From positions 310,001 through 374,000 of the forward strand of contig JAEBUN010000014.1 of NCBI GenBank assembly GCA_023014365.1: a DNA stretch of 64,000 nucleotides, in the 5' to 3' direction. This document shows, piece after piece, positions 1 to 12,160 of the stretch. Source of the stretch: Lepiota brunneoincarnata (Eukaryota; Basidiomycota; Agaricomycetes; Agaricales; Agaricaceae). Both the position numbers and the translations under genes were made by a program. Position 1 is the stretch's first letter; the number at the start of each line of letters is the position of its first letter. A model generated the notes under the pieces. The model ran no database searches and was not told where the DNA came from. It was given only the letters and a program-made list of their open reading frames with translations.

Positions 1-529
1 GACCGGCATGACAAGTCCCCGTTCACTCAACCCACCAACGAATTCGACCTGAACAACCTCCAAGCCCTACTACCCTGCCTATTATCGTACCCCCCACCTC
101 CGCACCACCACCCTGAACTCAACGACAAACAGTGGACAAATTCACCCAATGAATGGAAGCCCATCAACAGCAGGAAACCCACCCCTTACCCCAAAGACCC
201 CCTCAACATTGTACCACCCCCACCATCACACCCCAAGCCGCAACAACCCATTCATACGATGTTGGAAGAAATCGCTGTTTTGAGTGCCATCAAATTGGCC
301 ACTGGGCACACAGTTGCCCCCAATACACCTGCTGCCACTGCAACCGCTCTGTGCCTGGACATTACATGTGAACTTGCCCCATCTATCACCAAAACCAACA
401 AAATGCTGCGCTTGAAAGGACAGCGCAACGCTATCCCAATACCTTTGGACGAACATATGATATCATTGGCGATGGCCAATATAATGACTATGACTATGCC
501 TACGATGGTTATGGCTACGACTAGAAATG
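1..529 (+). pseudogene. 3'-terminal zinc-knuckle ORF of a Ty3-type element (remnant)
   Basis: This is the 3' end of an LTR element whose body lies outside the window. Bases 264-371 encode a double zinc knuckle: a CX2CX4HX4C motif (CFEC..GHWAHSC) followed at once by a second CX2CX6H motif ending in PGHYM. The reading frame around it is proline-rich and broken by stops at 9 and near 117. The same double-knuckle layout occurs in the 3' ORF at 62196-63410, which also lies between pol and the 3' LTR, so both probably encode the same accessory nucleic-acid-binding protein. A purine-rich tract (601-608) and an LTR follow directly. Decayed; not expected to be functional. Confidence 0.6.
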
Positions 530-611
530 ACTACTTCTGCAATCCATACCTGATGCCTGTACCCCGCCACTTGTTGGCTTCGAAACAGAGTTTGAAGATT
601 AGAAGGGGTAA

Positions 612-963
612 TGTTACTGTTTTTCTTCTTACATGCCCACCTGTCTATTTTCGCTTATCACATGTCACCGCCTGCTGTCAGCACTCAGTTATATTTACTT
701 ATCACATGCCACTGCTCATCTATAGTTAGTTCACCTTTGGCTTGTGATTTCCATTCATTCGCATGTGATTCTCGCCTTTATCACATGCCAATTGCCCCAG
801 TAGTATATATAGACCTAGATATTACTTGTAATCTCTAGCTTTGTCTTATTATACACAGTATTTGTTCCTGCTCTTTGGCATCGCCTTAGACTTGCTCACA
901 CTACTCAACAGTTAACTTATCGTTAATCACATTGAGCCTTGCAGATGCCTAACCAGCGTAACA
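612..963 (+). repeat. 3' LTR of the truncated Ty3-type element
   Basis: A 352-bp segment starts TGTTAC and ends GTAACA, with a purine tract AGAAGGGG just upstream, as at the 3' LTR of the intact element at 63453. A TATA-like TATATATAG lies at 804-812. The base after it starts GAGCT, a possible target-site copy whose partner would be left of the window. The boundary is inferred from the terminal inverted repeat and the purine tract, because no second LTR copy is visible. Confidence 0.55.
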
Positions 964-1032
964 GAGCTCAAGGAATGGAACTTTGATTATTTTATTGCCA
1001 ATATAAACACTTTTTATAACATAGTACAAAAA

Positions 1033-1163
1033 AGTTCAAGTTTGAACCTGTTCGAACCCTGAACTGAATCTTCTGAACTGAGTTCAGGAGGTTCAGTTCA
1101 GGTTCAGGTTCAGGCTCAGGCTCAGGCTGAGGGGGTGCTGAACTGAACTGAACTGAACTTTGG
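1033..1163. repeat. GTTCAG/GAACT simple-sequence tract
   Basis: The interval 964-1187 has no gene. Within it, 1033-1163 is built from GTTCAGG, GCTCAG and their complements GAACT/TGAAC, so the two halves are inverted relative to each other and could fold. It sits between an LTR and a decayed Ty3 pol. It could be the core of a small insertion or a simple microsatellite. Confidence 0.6.
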
Positions 1164-1187
1164 CACCCCTAGTGGGAAGAGCTGGGC

Positions 1188-4100
1188 ATACCAATGAGAT
1201 CTGATCATACTATGATTATGGAGTCTGCTAATGCCTCTAAGAACACTACTATAGGCCTCCAAAAGGACCTCCCAGTCCACATCAACACTTCAACCTTCTA
1301 TATCCAAGCTCAAGTTGTCAAAAATGCCTCTTATGAGGTTTTGCTTGGTCACCCCTTCCTTACGCTATCAAACTCAGTCACCCACCACTTCCTGGATAGC
1401 AACTCAAGCATTACCCTCACTGACTCCAACACTCTATCTGTTATCACCATCCCCACCTGGCCTCGCATCCATCCTGCATCAACTGCACAGGGTTTTTGAG
1501 TATTGATGATTCACCACTTAGCTGAGGAGATCCGACCACCACTCCAACCCAGTCTTACCATATACCCCCAATCTCCATCTCCCCTCTTTCATGCTATATG
1601 ATCTCTCCACTTGCATTCATATCTGCCCCTTTTGAACCTGTCCAGTTGATTAAAGATATTTTCAAACTCTCCCTTACTGAAATAGAGCCTAATAGTATTA
1701 CCCCACCAGACATATCTAATTTCACATACAAGAAAGTTGCTAATCACATCAAACCTGTTGCTATAACCCTACCTGAGAACTTCTGTATAGTTTGACATAT
1801 CCCCTCTGATCCTCTCACTTCCTTAACAACACTTCCAACTCACCCACCTGATTTCTCACCTGGAGAACAATTTACAGAAGAACAAAAGAATGCTATGCAG
1901 GTAAACAAGGACAGTTTTTTATGGCCCAAAGAAGAGAAGCTCATACATCACCTTATCAAGCTCCAAAAATTTGCATTCACATGGGATGACTCTGAAAAGG
2001 GAACATTCTCTGACTATTTTGACCCTATCATAATTCTGACCATCAAGCACATACCCTGGGCTCTCATGAACATACCTATTCCCCCTGGTATCTACCATCA
2101 TGTCATCAAGATCATCAAGACCAAGATAGCAGCAGGGGTTTATGAGCCATCAAGTTCTTCTTACTGCTCCCACTGGTTCTGTGTTCTTAAGAAGGATGGA
2201 AAGTCCCTCCAAATTGTCCATAATCTCCAACCCCTCAATGCTATCACCATCAAAGACAGTGGTCTGCCCCCCATCATGGAACAGTATGCTGAGTTGTTTG
2301 GAGGATGAGGATGTTATGGTGTATTTGACCTATTCATTGGTTATGACCAACAGGCCATTGCTACTGAGTCCTGAGACCTCACTACCTTCCAGACCCCCCT
2401 AGGCACCTTCCAACCCACTTTGCTACCTATGGGTTACATAAATACACTCCAAATTCAACATGGCGACCTCACATTCCTCCTCCTCCCCAAAATTCCCCAC
2501 ATAGCAGTTCCTTTTGTGGAAGATGTCCCTGTCAAAGGTCCCAAGACTTGTTGTGAGAAAACAGATGGGGGATACAAGACCATTCCAGAAACTCAGGAAT
2601 ACACAGGTTTGTATGGGAACATTTACTGAATGTAAATAGGGTTATCCAACATGTCAAGCATGCTGGAGGAACCTTCTCCACCCTCAAATCTCACATTTAC
2701 ATCCCCTCTACACTTGTTGTTGGCCACCTGTGTACCTATAAAGGATGACTCCCCAAAACATCACAAGTTCAAAAAATCACTGACTGGCCCTTACCAAAAT
2801 CCCTCTCTGAAGTCAGGGGTTTCCTTGGCACCCTTGGCACCATCCAAATCTTCATCAAAGATTTTGCTAGGATTGCCTGCTCCCTTGTCAATCTTACAAG
2901 GAAAGATGTAGAGTTCATTTTCAGCACAGAACAACAACAGGCCATAGACACCCTCAAGGAACTTGCTTGTAATTCACCAGCTGTCCACAATATCAACTAC
3001 ACCACCAACTCCAAGGTCATACTAGCTGTGGATACATTGTTCATCGCTGTTGGGTATATCCTGTCACAAATGGGTGATAAGGGAAAAAGGTATCCCTCTT
3101 GTTTTGGCTTGATCATGCTTTGAGAACAGGAGTCTCACTATTCACAGGCCAAGCTAGAGCTTTTTGGCCTATCATGAGCTCTCAAGGACATTTGGATCTG
3201 GATAGTAGAGGTGAAGAACTTAGTTGTGGAAATTGACATGAAGTACATAAAGAGTATGATTAACAACCTGAATATACAGCCCAATGCAACAATTAACCAG
3301 TGGATTGTGGCTATCCTCCTCTTCAACTTCAAGCTCTGTCATATTCCTGGCAAAGATCATTCTGGCCCTGATGGCCTCTCACAATGACCCTGCACTCCTG
3401 AAGACCCTACTAATAGTGAAGATTTTGAAGAATGGATTGACACTGCCAATGCATTTCCCCTTTCCATCCTCCTCTCCTTTCCACAACCACACCATCACCA
3501 CTCCCCACACTCCAAATGGTGGCTGGAGTCTTGTAGTGTGTTTTCTATAAAGATCCTCAACAAAAACTGTGCAACACTGACCTCAGTCTATTCAATAGGC
3601 CTGGATACCCACCCAGCCTTGCTACCAACTGCTGCCTCCCTCACACACCCACACCATGATGCCACGCCACTCCTGACTCCCTCTATTCCCAGATTGAAGA
3701 AAGCTGAAGTCCATGAGCTCAAAATGCAGCAGATCCGCAATTTTCTCACCAACCCAGCCAGGCCAGACAATATGTCAGAAGAGGACTTCAAGAGGCTTAT
3801 TCAGTCAGCCAGCAACTTCTTCGTTCAAGAGGGGAAGCTGTGGAGAAAGGATAGGAAAGCTAAACATAAGGTAGTGGTACCAAAAGAATGGCATTATGAG
3901 CTGATTTGTCAGGCACATGATGAGATGGGACACAAAGGTCTCTTTACAGTCTGAATTTGACTCCTCAAGTGATTTTGGTGGCCTTACCTGGAGCAGGATG
4001 TCTGCTGGTTCATCCAGACATGCCATGAGTGTCAAACATGACTTCTCTGCCACATCTACATTCCCCCAACAGTCTCCACACCTCTCTCTCTCTTCTGAAA

Positions 4101-4975
4101 ACCATATATCAACACCATGTTCATGCCAAAGTCCAATGGGTTCCAGTCCATCATTCATGCCCACTGCTCCCTCTCATCTTACCCTGAATGGCAAATGCTT
4201 AGACAATAAAATGCTCAAGCCCTTGGCACCTTCATTTTTGAAGATATCCTGTGCTGATGGGGAGTGATTGAAGAAATCATCACTGACAATGGCCCCACCT
4301 TCATCCAAGTAACCAAGTACCTAGCAAACAAGTACAAAATCCACCACATCTGTATCTCCCCCTACAACCACCATGCAAATGGCCCTGTTGAACAACATCA
4401 TTTTGATGTTAGGGAAGCCCTCATCAAAGCTGCTGAAGGAGAAGAATCATGGTGGACCTCTGTAGCTCCCTCCGTATTTTGGGCTGAATGCATTTCTATA
4501 CAGAAATCCACAGGTTACTCCCCCTATTACATTGCTCATGGACTCAAGCCTCTCCTCCCCTTCAACCTCGCCAAAGCTACCTATCTCTCCCCTACACTCA
4601 CTAAACCCATCCCCACTGCCAATCTCATCACCTACAGGGCAATCCAGCTCCAAAAGTGACCACAAGATCTCAAATGCATGAAGGATCTGGTCATCAAAGC
4701 CCACTACAACTCCATCTGGCAATTCAACAAAAGGTTTGCCAATAACATTTGTGATCAAAACTTTGACCCAGGCACCCTGGTCCTGGTCCAAAATTCATGA
4801 CTCAATGGCACTCTCAGCAACAAGACACTGCCCTGGTACCTTGGCCCTATGGTAGTCCTAGGACAAACACAAGGAGGTAGCTACATACTCTCAGAACTGG
4901 ACAGATTGATCTCCAAGCTCCAGTTTGCAGCATTTCAGCTTGTCCCCTACCACCCATGTGACATTTGAGCCATCC
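1188..4975 (+). mobile_element. Decayed Ty3/Gypsy pol (protease, RT, RNase H, integrase)
   Basis: Broken reading frames follow the order of a Ty3 pol. Near 1290-1440 a retropepsin-like segment carries LLGHPFL. An RT fingers/palm segment lies at 1895-2310 with WFCVLKKDGK and an INLQPLN-like motif. The RT catalytic box at 2513-2524 reads FVED where families normally have YVDD. Next come an RNase H stretch (2930-3360, ending in CHIPGKDHSGPDGLS) and an integrase with an HHCC finger (about 3915-4045) and a core containing IITDNGPTF (about 4275). The C-terminal GPY/F-like part runs to about 4968. More than ten in-frame stops and several frameshifts separate the pieces. It is an old, dead copy from a different lineage than the element at 55.9 kb. 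Confidence 0.85.
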
Positions 4976-5187
4976 CTCTCACCACGATCACAGATGCAAC
5001 ATCACAAGAACTCGATGAGACCACCTATGATACAGATCCAACCACCAACTCATCTACTCAATGCTCCTCATCACCAACTCCCTTTGCACCCTCCCACCTC
5101 CCCAGCTAGCCCCCCCCACACCACTCCGACACTTGATCAACTGGGAAGTCAATATTCAAGTACCCCTTGGATGTGAGGGAGGAAACA

Positions 5188-5671
5188 TGCTCGCGAGTGG
5201 AACTTCACACACACTCCCTCCCCACCATTGTGCTATTGATCCTGACATGTCTCGACTCCTGAGGCATTGTGCTTCCTGGTGGCACAATGCCCCTTTCATC
5301 CTCTAGCATAGTTCTCATCTCTGCTTCCATAGATACTCATTCTTCTCCCTTCACAACGTATTCTAGTAGTCATAGCTAATTGTCTTCTAGGTAGTATAAA
5401 GCTCAGGTGCTCATGCATCTGAGGTATGTAGTTAGTTCAGGGGGACCCGCTTCACGTCTCGACTTTACTTTCTTTTCTTTGGCTCTTTCGTATCTTGATC
5501 CCACTGTCCTTACGCACCAAATTGTCACTCTTGTTTATCCCTTCCCCTTCTGCTCCTGACAGACTTGAGCCCTGGCGACCATTTTGTCAGTCCCACTCGT
5601 CCTTTTCTGTACCTTAGTCGCATTCGTGACTTGTTGATCTTCACCAGCCCCCCTTCCTACCTACCTGTACA
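5188..5671 (+). repeat. Probable 3' LTR of the decayed Ty3 element
   Basis: A purine tract GAGGGAGGAAACA (5175-5187) follows the pol remnant and is followed by TGCTCGCG. A TATAAAG box lies at about 5394-5400. The right end is placed at CTGTACA (5671) because it gives a TG..CA unit of about 484 bp, but no 5' LTR remains to confirm it. The interval contains no gene. Confidence 0.35.
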
Positions 5672-5782
5672 GGGCCCCAGAGGCACCCTGGTGCACTAGC
5701 CAGTCCGGCAGATCAATTAATATATTGATTCATACTCCCCCACAGCCATCCTAAGTTAGGTAGTCTAATTCTGTCACTACAT

Positions 5783-7172
5783 GAGCCAAGGCAGGTTAGG
5801 GCAGCGGTTAAGCCCTCTGATGAGCCCCTTTGCAAGGGCAAAACCTGCATAAGTTCCCCCAGCATTGCTCATGACATGAAACACAAGGCCAGTATCACTG
5901 AGGCTATCACAACTCATGTTACAACTGTCAATGCGGTCATCATTCTTGTGAACAGCACTCTTTCGCACCTGGACATTGCTATAGACTATGTGCTGTCCGC
6001 ACTCTCAGCCATGTTTCTGAAAATGCTTGCTCAAAACATCAGTTTTCTTTTTACCAATGTGTCCAATATTCTGCAGTGGAACTTTGCAGTGGATTCCCTA
6101 CCCCAAATGCTACATGGGAATGAAAAGTTCATTATCAACAATCCTGTTGCTCTGCACAAAAAGCTTGTTTGCAATAAGTAGAATATGGGGGTTAAACATG
6201 ATGATAAGCTTCGAAAAGTGTTAGAAGCTTCTGTGATCGATGCTCACTTGAAGGCCCTGGCCCAGCTCGCCGAAATATTTAATTGGGTTGACAAGCTTGA
6301 GCCTCAGCCTACCAAGAACATTGCAACGCTCTATGAACAATCACAGAACATCGATAAACAGATCTCTAGTGCACTTGCGGCAATGGATCAAGTGGCAGAA
6401 CAAAAACAGAAATTGCTCAGGATAGAAGCAGAGTTGAAGGGTACAGAAATGGTAAGCGATTCTTTTGTATGGAGTGGTGCAACAAACTTATCTGCACCAC
6501 AATTTCTAGATGATGGAACAGTTCTGGGAGTACACATCCACGATCAGCCAGAAGATCTACAAATATGTCGACACCCCCAAGCACAATACCTTGTGCAGTT
6601 CCCCTGGTTGCTACAGCAATTGTCACGTAGGGTGCTACCTTACCTACTCAATTGACCCCACAAAACTCAGCAACTGTACTGCATTTTCTCACCCAACTGA
6701 TAGGTCCAAGTGCATTGAATGTGGCCATTCACATGACCTACATCACCATTACAACTCCATCTGGAAACTGGTTGACAGCACACAGACCACGACTGATCAC
6801 AAGGCCAAAAAACAATACAAGTGTGCGGTAAAGGACAAGAAGGGTAAAGAGGACCTGATAAAATGGTTTAATTGCCGGCTTGCTCAAATTGATGCCAAGC
6901 TGCACCACACAACTCACACAATCTCTAGCCTCATTTGAGAGTACGCCAACCTATCCCTGTCCAGCAGTTTTGCGGGTCAAGTTCAAAAAATGGTCTTGTT
7001 GCTTGAAACAAACCTTGAGCAGTTATGCAACAACAGCACAGCATATACAATTGTCAAATCTGTCAAGAAGGATCTAAACATGATGAAACAATGCCTTGGA
7101 GTGCTCGAGAAAGCACAGAAAGAAGAAGGATTGTGCAAGCTAAGGAACGTGTTCAGGACTGCCTGTAACTGA
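5783..7172 (+). pseudogene. Fungal AIG1/septin-type GTPase with Cys-rich C-terminal domain, N-truncated
   Basis: The frame open from 5783 carries the second half of a fungal P-loop GTPase (VIILVNSTL.., LSAMFLKML.., ISFLFTNVS.., NNPVALHKKLV). A coiled region with EPQPTKNIATLYEQSQ follows, then a Cys/His cluster (LCSSPGCYSNCHVGC.. KCIECGHSHDLHHHY) typical of these proteins, and a coiled C-terminus. The P-loop half is missing upstream, where the Ty3 remnant ends. A phase-0 intron (6452-6509, GTAAGC..CTAG) joins two exons. Two in-frame stops interrupt it: TAG at 6179-6181 and TGA at 6936-6938; reading continues in the same frame after both. Such proteins are GTP-binding, with unknown roles in fungi. 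Truncated pseudogene. Confidence 0.8.
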
Positions 7173-8701
7173 CATCCTTGACTCGGGTGATGGTGTACAT
7201 ACATAAACATTCCAGTCGCTTGTCACTATGTGCTGTTTGTAATGATTTGTATCATGTATAGTGAAATTGATCTCGCTAAATTCACTCATGCCTGCTGAGA
7301 CCATGTATTATACTGGTGTAAGCCAGTACTTCTTGTATTTCTGTGGCATCAAGTGCAACCTGTGTCGAGGAACATCAGATGCAGCATTTGGCCCTTCCCT
7401 TAGGTGATGATCCGAGACACCTCGTTAGATAGGGCCCCCTTGACCTCACATGCGCCGCCAGAGCACGGTCGGGTCACCCCAAACCGTGTGCCTCTCAACA
7501 GCACCTATATCGAGTTTGGAATCGGTAGTTGTGTGACCAAGTAGGACAACCCAACCCACCATTTGATTGATCCACCTGCAGCTTACCAATTCTTATATAA
7601 TAACCAGTGAACCAAATTTTTCTTCGCATTCTCTTCAGGACACACATTAGGAATGAGCTCATATTCTGGTGATTGTCCAGGTTGGGGAACTTGTAGGTGG
7701 GGCTGGGGATCTTTGTAAGTGGGCTGTACAGGTCCCTCGGGCCCTTGAAGGACAATATAATTAACTACTGGAGTATTCGCAAGTCAGAAAGATAACCTGA
7801 GCACTGAAGTCTCGTCGGCTTCAAAATTGGCTGCAACCGTAACCTTGAAAGCTCAAGTGCCTCACTTTTTTACTTTTTTTGTAACTGTCTCTCCAAGGTG
7901 ATTGTTTTTCATAGTATCAGTGATACACTACTCCTGATCAAGTCACTTAGCTCTACCTCAAACAATGAGAATGAAGGACAGGGGTTATATGAGACATACA
8001 CTTTGAGACTCTGTGGCATGCATCGTGTGGATACATCGGACATCTGGCTCAACTCTACATTCAGACAACAATAAGTCCAAGTATTTTCTTAGGTATCATT
8101 CATGATATATATATGCTCTACATCCCACCATCACTTGAGCAACAAATTGGGCCTGGGGAAACAGAAATAGGCTGATTGCTGCATCACTCCTCCTGGCTTC
8201 TAGCTTGATGTTTTTCCAGTTTTGATAGGTGAACGATACTGCTATGAAAGCTCAGTCACATGTTGTGCATGAGCCCGAGTGTGGGGATGCTCGCGTGACT
8301 CGTATTGACTTTATGAGCAGACACCACCAACCTTGTCAGTTGTATCAATTTTCTATAGAACAACCAAAGAAATCCCACCAAAGCATATGACCAAAGTTCT
8401 GGGACCAGAACCCAACAAAGGTGTGGGAACCACAGCATCTAGCTCTACAGCCTAGTCTACAAATGCGACAGTACCTGCAGGAACAGTGTTATGGTGTTGA
8501 TTTGATCCATATATAGTTTGGGACGACCCGTTCTTAGTGAGCATTGTACTGCCTCGGGGATGATGCACCAAATCCTCCTTGAGTCTGCAAAACTGTCTGG
8601 AAGATGCTGAGAGGCATCGGGGGAGGCTATATCTATAACAACTCCTTGTGTTTAGCTCCGCTCATATCTCCCATACCTCCAACAGCCCCCCAGATATTGC
8701 C
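7173..8701. other. No gene seen
   Basis: About 1.5 kb with only short ORFs and no motif I recognise. It is CpG-poor and moderately AT-rich, lying between two decayed genes. No RNA gene, terminal repeat or tandem array was seen. Confidence 0.5.
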
Positions 8702-9923
8702 ATGGCTGGTTCAGAAGCTGATTTTCTCATGTTTGTGGGGGCGAATCTCCTTGTCAGGACAACCATAGAGGGCATCCTATATGGCTTCATGTTTGCACTA
8801 TACATCTTCTGCGCTTGACTGTCATACCTCCAGCTCAAGGATCCGCACCAACGCAGACATAGTATCATCACGCTTCTGTCTATGTCCCTCGTTATGGTTT
8901 GTGGACTCCTTGGACTTGCGGTGGATGCTTGAGGCTTGCAAATTTCTTTCATCGACCATGCAGATTACCTGGGTGGTGGTTTGGTTTACTTTGCAGCTAT
9001 TTTCACACCACTACCAATCACCTTCGTAGGGTATGCTGCAGGTATTCTGATTGATTCTATGATGTTTGGTGTCCAGGTAAGCTGTTTTGTTGATCCACGT
9101 GGCTGCTTCTTCTAAGGTGTTACGTTCTCGTTGGTATCAGATCTGGCGCCTATGGGTTATATGGGGTAATGCATCACGGTATTACATTCCCATTGTGATA
9201 CTGCCCATTCTGCTGTATCTCGCATGCATGGGTAAGTCATTGGACATTCGACATGATTAGACCATTAATAATGCAAATCAGGGAAACAGCAGCCATTGAT
9301 ATCATGCTTGTTGTGGTCATCACCCAACCAGAGGCACACGGACTTGTTTGGCTCTTTATCTTTCAGAGTTTTGGTTTATTGGTCCCTCTGGTTGTTACCA
9401 TCCTGACCATCGCACGGATTGCTGTAGTCCAGAGGCAACACATAAAAGTCATGGGTATGTTTCGTTCTGGAAGTTTCAATCAACGCCAACCTTTTTTTCA
9501 CTTGTGATATACCCATCAGGCCATTCCAACATTGCTAGTCAATACACGTCGATTATATCCATGCTTGTTGAATCCTTTGCTCTTGAATCTGTGTGGATAA
9601 TTCTAGGAATAATATTTACAGGCTTGATTTTTCACGACAGTCCAGATGGTGCAATTCTGGCTTTGGGTTACTTGTTTACTGCCACTCGGCCCTTTATTCA
9701 AGTGAGGTAATCGGCTTTTATCGTAAAGACACAGTCACCTGATCTCTGGAATTTTCAGATACTTGCCTACCTCCTTGTTGTATATCGCATTGCCATGGGA
9801 AGGAGATGGAAGGCAGACACAGAGGAAAAGCTCACTAGTCTACAATTCAACCAGAGTCTGGAGCCACAAAGCATGCAGTTCACTAGTCAGGTGTCTGTCC
9901 CAATGTTGCATGAAGAGGTGTGA
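8702..9923 (+). pseudogene. Basidiomycete 7-TM membrane protein, five exons, disabled
   Basis: ATG at 8702 opens a protein with successive hydrophobic segments and the family layout IWRLWVIWGN followed by a strongly hydrophobic helix, then a SIISMLVES-like helix and ILAYLLVVYR near the end. Introns: 9077-9140 (GTAAGC..CAG, phase 0), one starting at 9232 (GTAAGT), 9455-9519 (GTATGT..CAG) and 9702-9758 (GTGAGG..CAG); the last exon ends at TGA 9921. Two in-frame TGA codons (8816-8818 and 8930-8932) sit where the frame otherwise continues, and both would be CGA (Arg) before a C-to-T change in a TCG context. Exon 3 also appears shifted by one base. Such 7-TM proteins are abundant in Agaricomycetes; their ligand is unknown. 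Confidence 0.75.
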
Positions 9924-11129
9924 CGCTTGGGTGTCTGAACAGTGGCAGAGCCAGTGTGATGCCGGTGAACTGAGGCAGAGGATCCTTGTGAGGAAGCAAT
10001 GTGGTCATGACGGGGAAACATATGATTGAAGATTTTGGTGGTGGAACTGGGACCTGTCAAACAAAAAAAGGGGCACGAATCCTTGAGAAGCATATGCGGG
10101 GTGCAAATTCGGACAGGGCTGGCCAAAGTTCACAGGTCCAGGCCTGAGACCTTGTCATTCCAAGTTGCTTTCTTTCAAATTTTATGCATCATCAACACTC
10201 AAACTCTCACCTCCACACAACTTATTGGATGTAAAAAGTTCCACCATCACTCGTGCATTCCTTGCATTCTTCAGCAAGGCTTCACTTCATTCTATGTGGC
10301 TGGTTCTTTCGTCTGCTTAGGCCACAACAGCACAAGGGGGACTGCTATCTACTTTTGTTTGTGTCTGTTGCAGTGCCAGACTGGTAAGACCCTTCATTTT
10401 GCAATAATAGAGCCATTCCCTTTTCATGGAAGTCTTCTTAATCTGAAATAGATCCTCCAAGGCTGCATTGGCATGTCGAGTATTCATTGTTAACCTAGTA
10501 AACCCACTAGTTGCAAGTTTCTGCCAAATTTTCTGGTGAGAGATGAACTATGTGTGTCTGTGGCTCATCTCTCATACTCAATGTACTTGGTACAACTACT
10601 TGCCACAGTGTTTTATTGCCACCTGCATCATCATTATCCTTTCACTGGCGCTATGTCCCAAGCAATCCTAGTCCTCCTTGCCTCTTTAGTCTGATCAGCG
10701 TGAGGGTGTAACTCGGTAAGGCGACACATCTGGTGGGACTAGCATACCAAAAGTTACCTGCATGGGCCATAAGCGAGAGGTATATTTGGCATTCCAGTGG
10801 GTCAGACCAGGTTGAGCCGAATCGGGGAAATCCGTGGCTGACAAACAGGTGTTTACATCATGCAGCGACTGCTAATGCATTGCAGGAACTTACAAAGGTT
10901 CTCTCTGTCTCAAGCTTTTCCAGGGTGACAAGGGAATCAGACAAGCCATCTAACAAGTTTTCATTTTCTCTCACCCACTCTCAAGCTATCTACCACCTTC
11001 AAAACCAACTATCAACATCTTACTCAATATCTTTCCACCCTCGCGCCCCTCTGCACATCTCACCGCATCTACAAGCTATCTCGACTCATCCTCCCCACCA
11101 TCAATAGCAATCCCATACCCAGCACCGCT
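9924..11129. other. No confident gene
   Basis: The longest open stretch (10026-10451, 141 codons, plus strand) has no recognisable motif and no convincing splice partner. The 10960-11100 part is CT-rich. Nothing else is supported. Confidence 0.45.
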
Positions 11130-12160
11130 CAACCATCTTCTCCCAGTAGTTTCCATCAGGGTGCCGTTGTGTTTCCATCCTCCCTAGGCGCAGCCAACCC
11201 CTAGCTGAAGGACAAAGAACAGGCATATTCGACCATGTGCCTAACCTGGTCAATGTGTCCGAGTTACGTCCGAGTATGGCTTGTAAGATCAAAGGGCAAG
11301 TAGATGTCACCGTGTATGCTTCTTTAGGAGGAGTGGGTGATTTTTGACAACGATGGGGATACAGAACTTCTGGCTGAAGGATGATGTAAGATAATGCATC
11401 TCTCAATTCCAACCAACTCATTTCATTCTAGCCATCCAACAGCTATGGCTCCTCTGACAATAATCACCCAACCTGAACCTCGCCCTATGCAGATAGTCTT
11501 TTGATCACTTTGCCTGTGCCCTTGGTGGCCATGCGGTTCTTCCTCTGCTTTTTCAGATACTCTGACTCATCCCCAATCCCCAACTTTGTCGTTCTCTCAA
11601 CATTTGGGCAACACATACCATCCATGCTGGTGAGATGTGACAGGAGTGCCCAACATGATAGTCCCATGGTCATCGCCGACAGTGAGTCATAGTTTTCCAT
11701 GCTGTTTCTTTATACGCTGAGCTTGAGTTTAGTGCTTGGGGTTCCCCAGGCAATGTATAGTATATGGCAAAGATGTACAAAGTTGGAGAACAGGTCCTGA
11801 CTAGGTGTTTTGAGGATCATATACTATGGGTTCAGTGTAACAGCAATTATTTTTGAACCCAGGAAAGTCATCAAAAAAAAAATCTTTACTAGCTCAACGT
11901 TCAGTACCTCCAGTTGACACAGAAGAGAACAAGATGTGGGCATTGTCACATGACTGGGGTCCTGGCCTTTCTTCCATGCGTGTGGGTCAATTCCAGAAAT
12001 ATAACGGTCATCTTCTCTTCCATTGGAGACTACCATTGAACTCTTTGCTTAGCCTTCTGCATTCTTTGGACTTGCTTTTGCTTGGCCATGAGTCATTGTT
12101 GATATTTTTCCAGAGACGTGCATACAGGGCACAATATTGTGTCTTCGATTTGACACACCA
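11130..12160. repeat. Diverged ~1-kb direct repeat, copy 1
   Basis: This block is clearly collinear with 14890-15840 (copy 2). Shared stretches include the AGGACAAAGAACA area, the TGGCTGAAGGA.GATGTAAGAT area, AGTCTTTTGATCACTT, CCATGCTGGTGAGATG, GGTTCAGTR near 11830, and GAGTCATTGTTGAT near 12091. Neither copy has a long open frame and the function is unknown. The intact DUF5648 gene lies between the copies, suggesting a local duplication or a repeat family. Confidence 0.7.
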
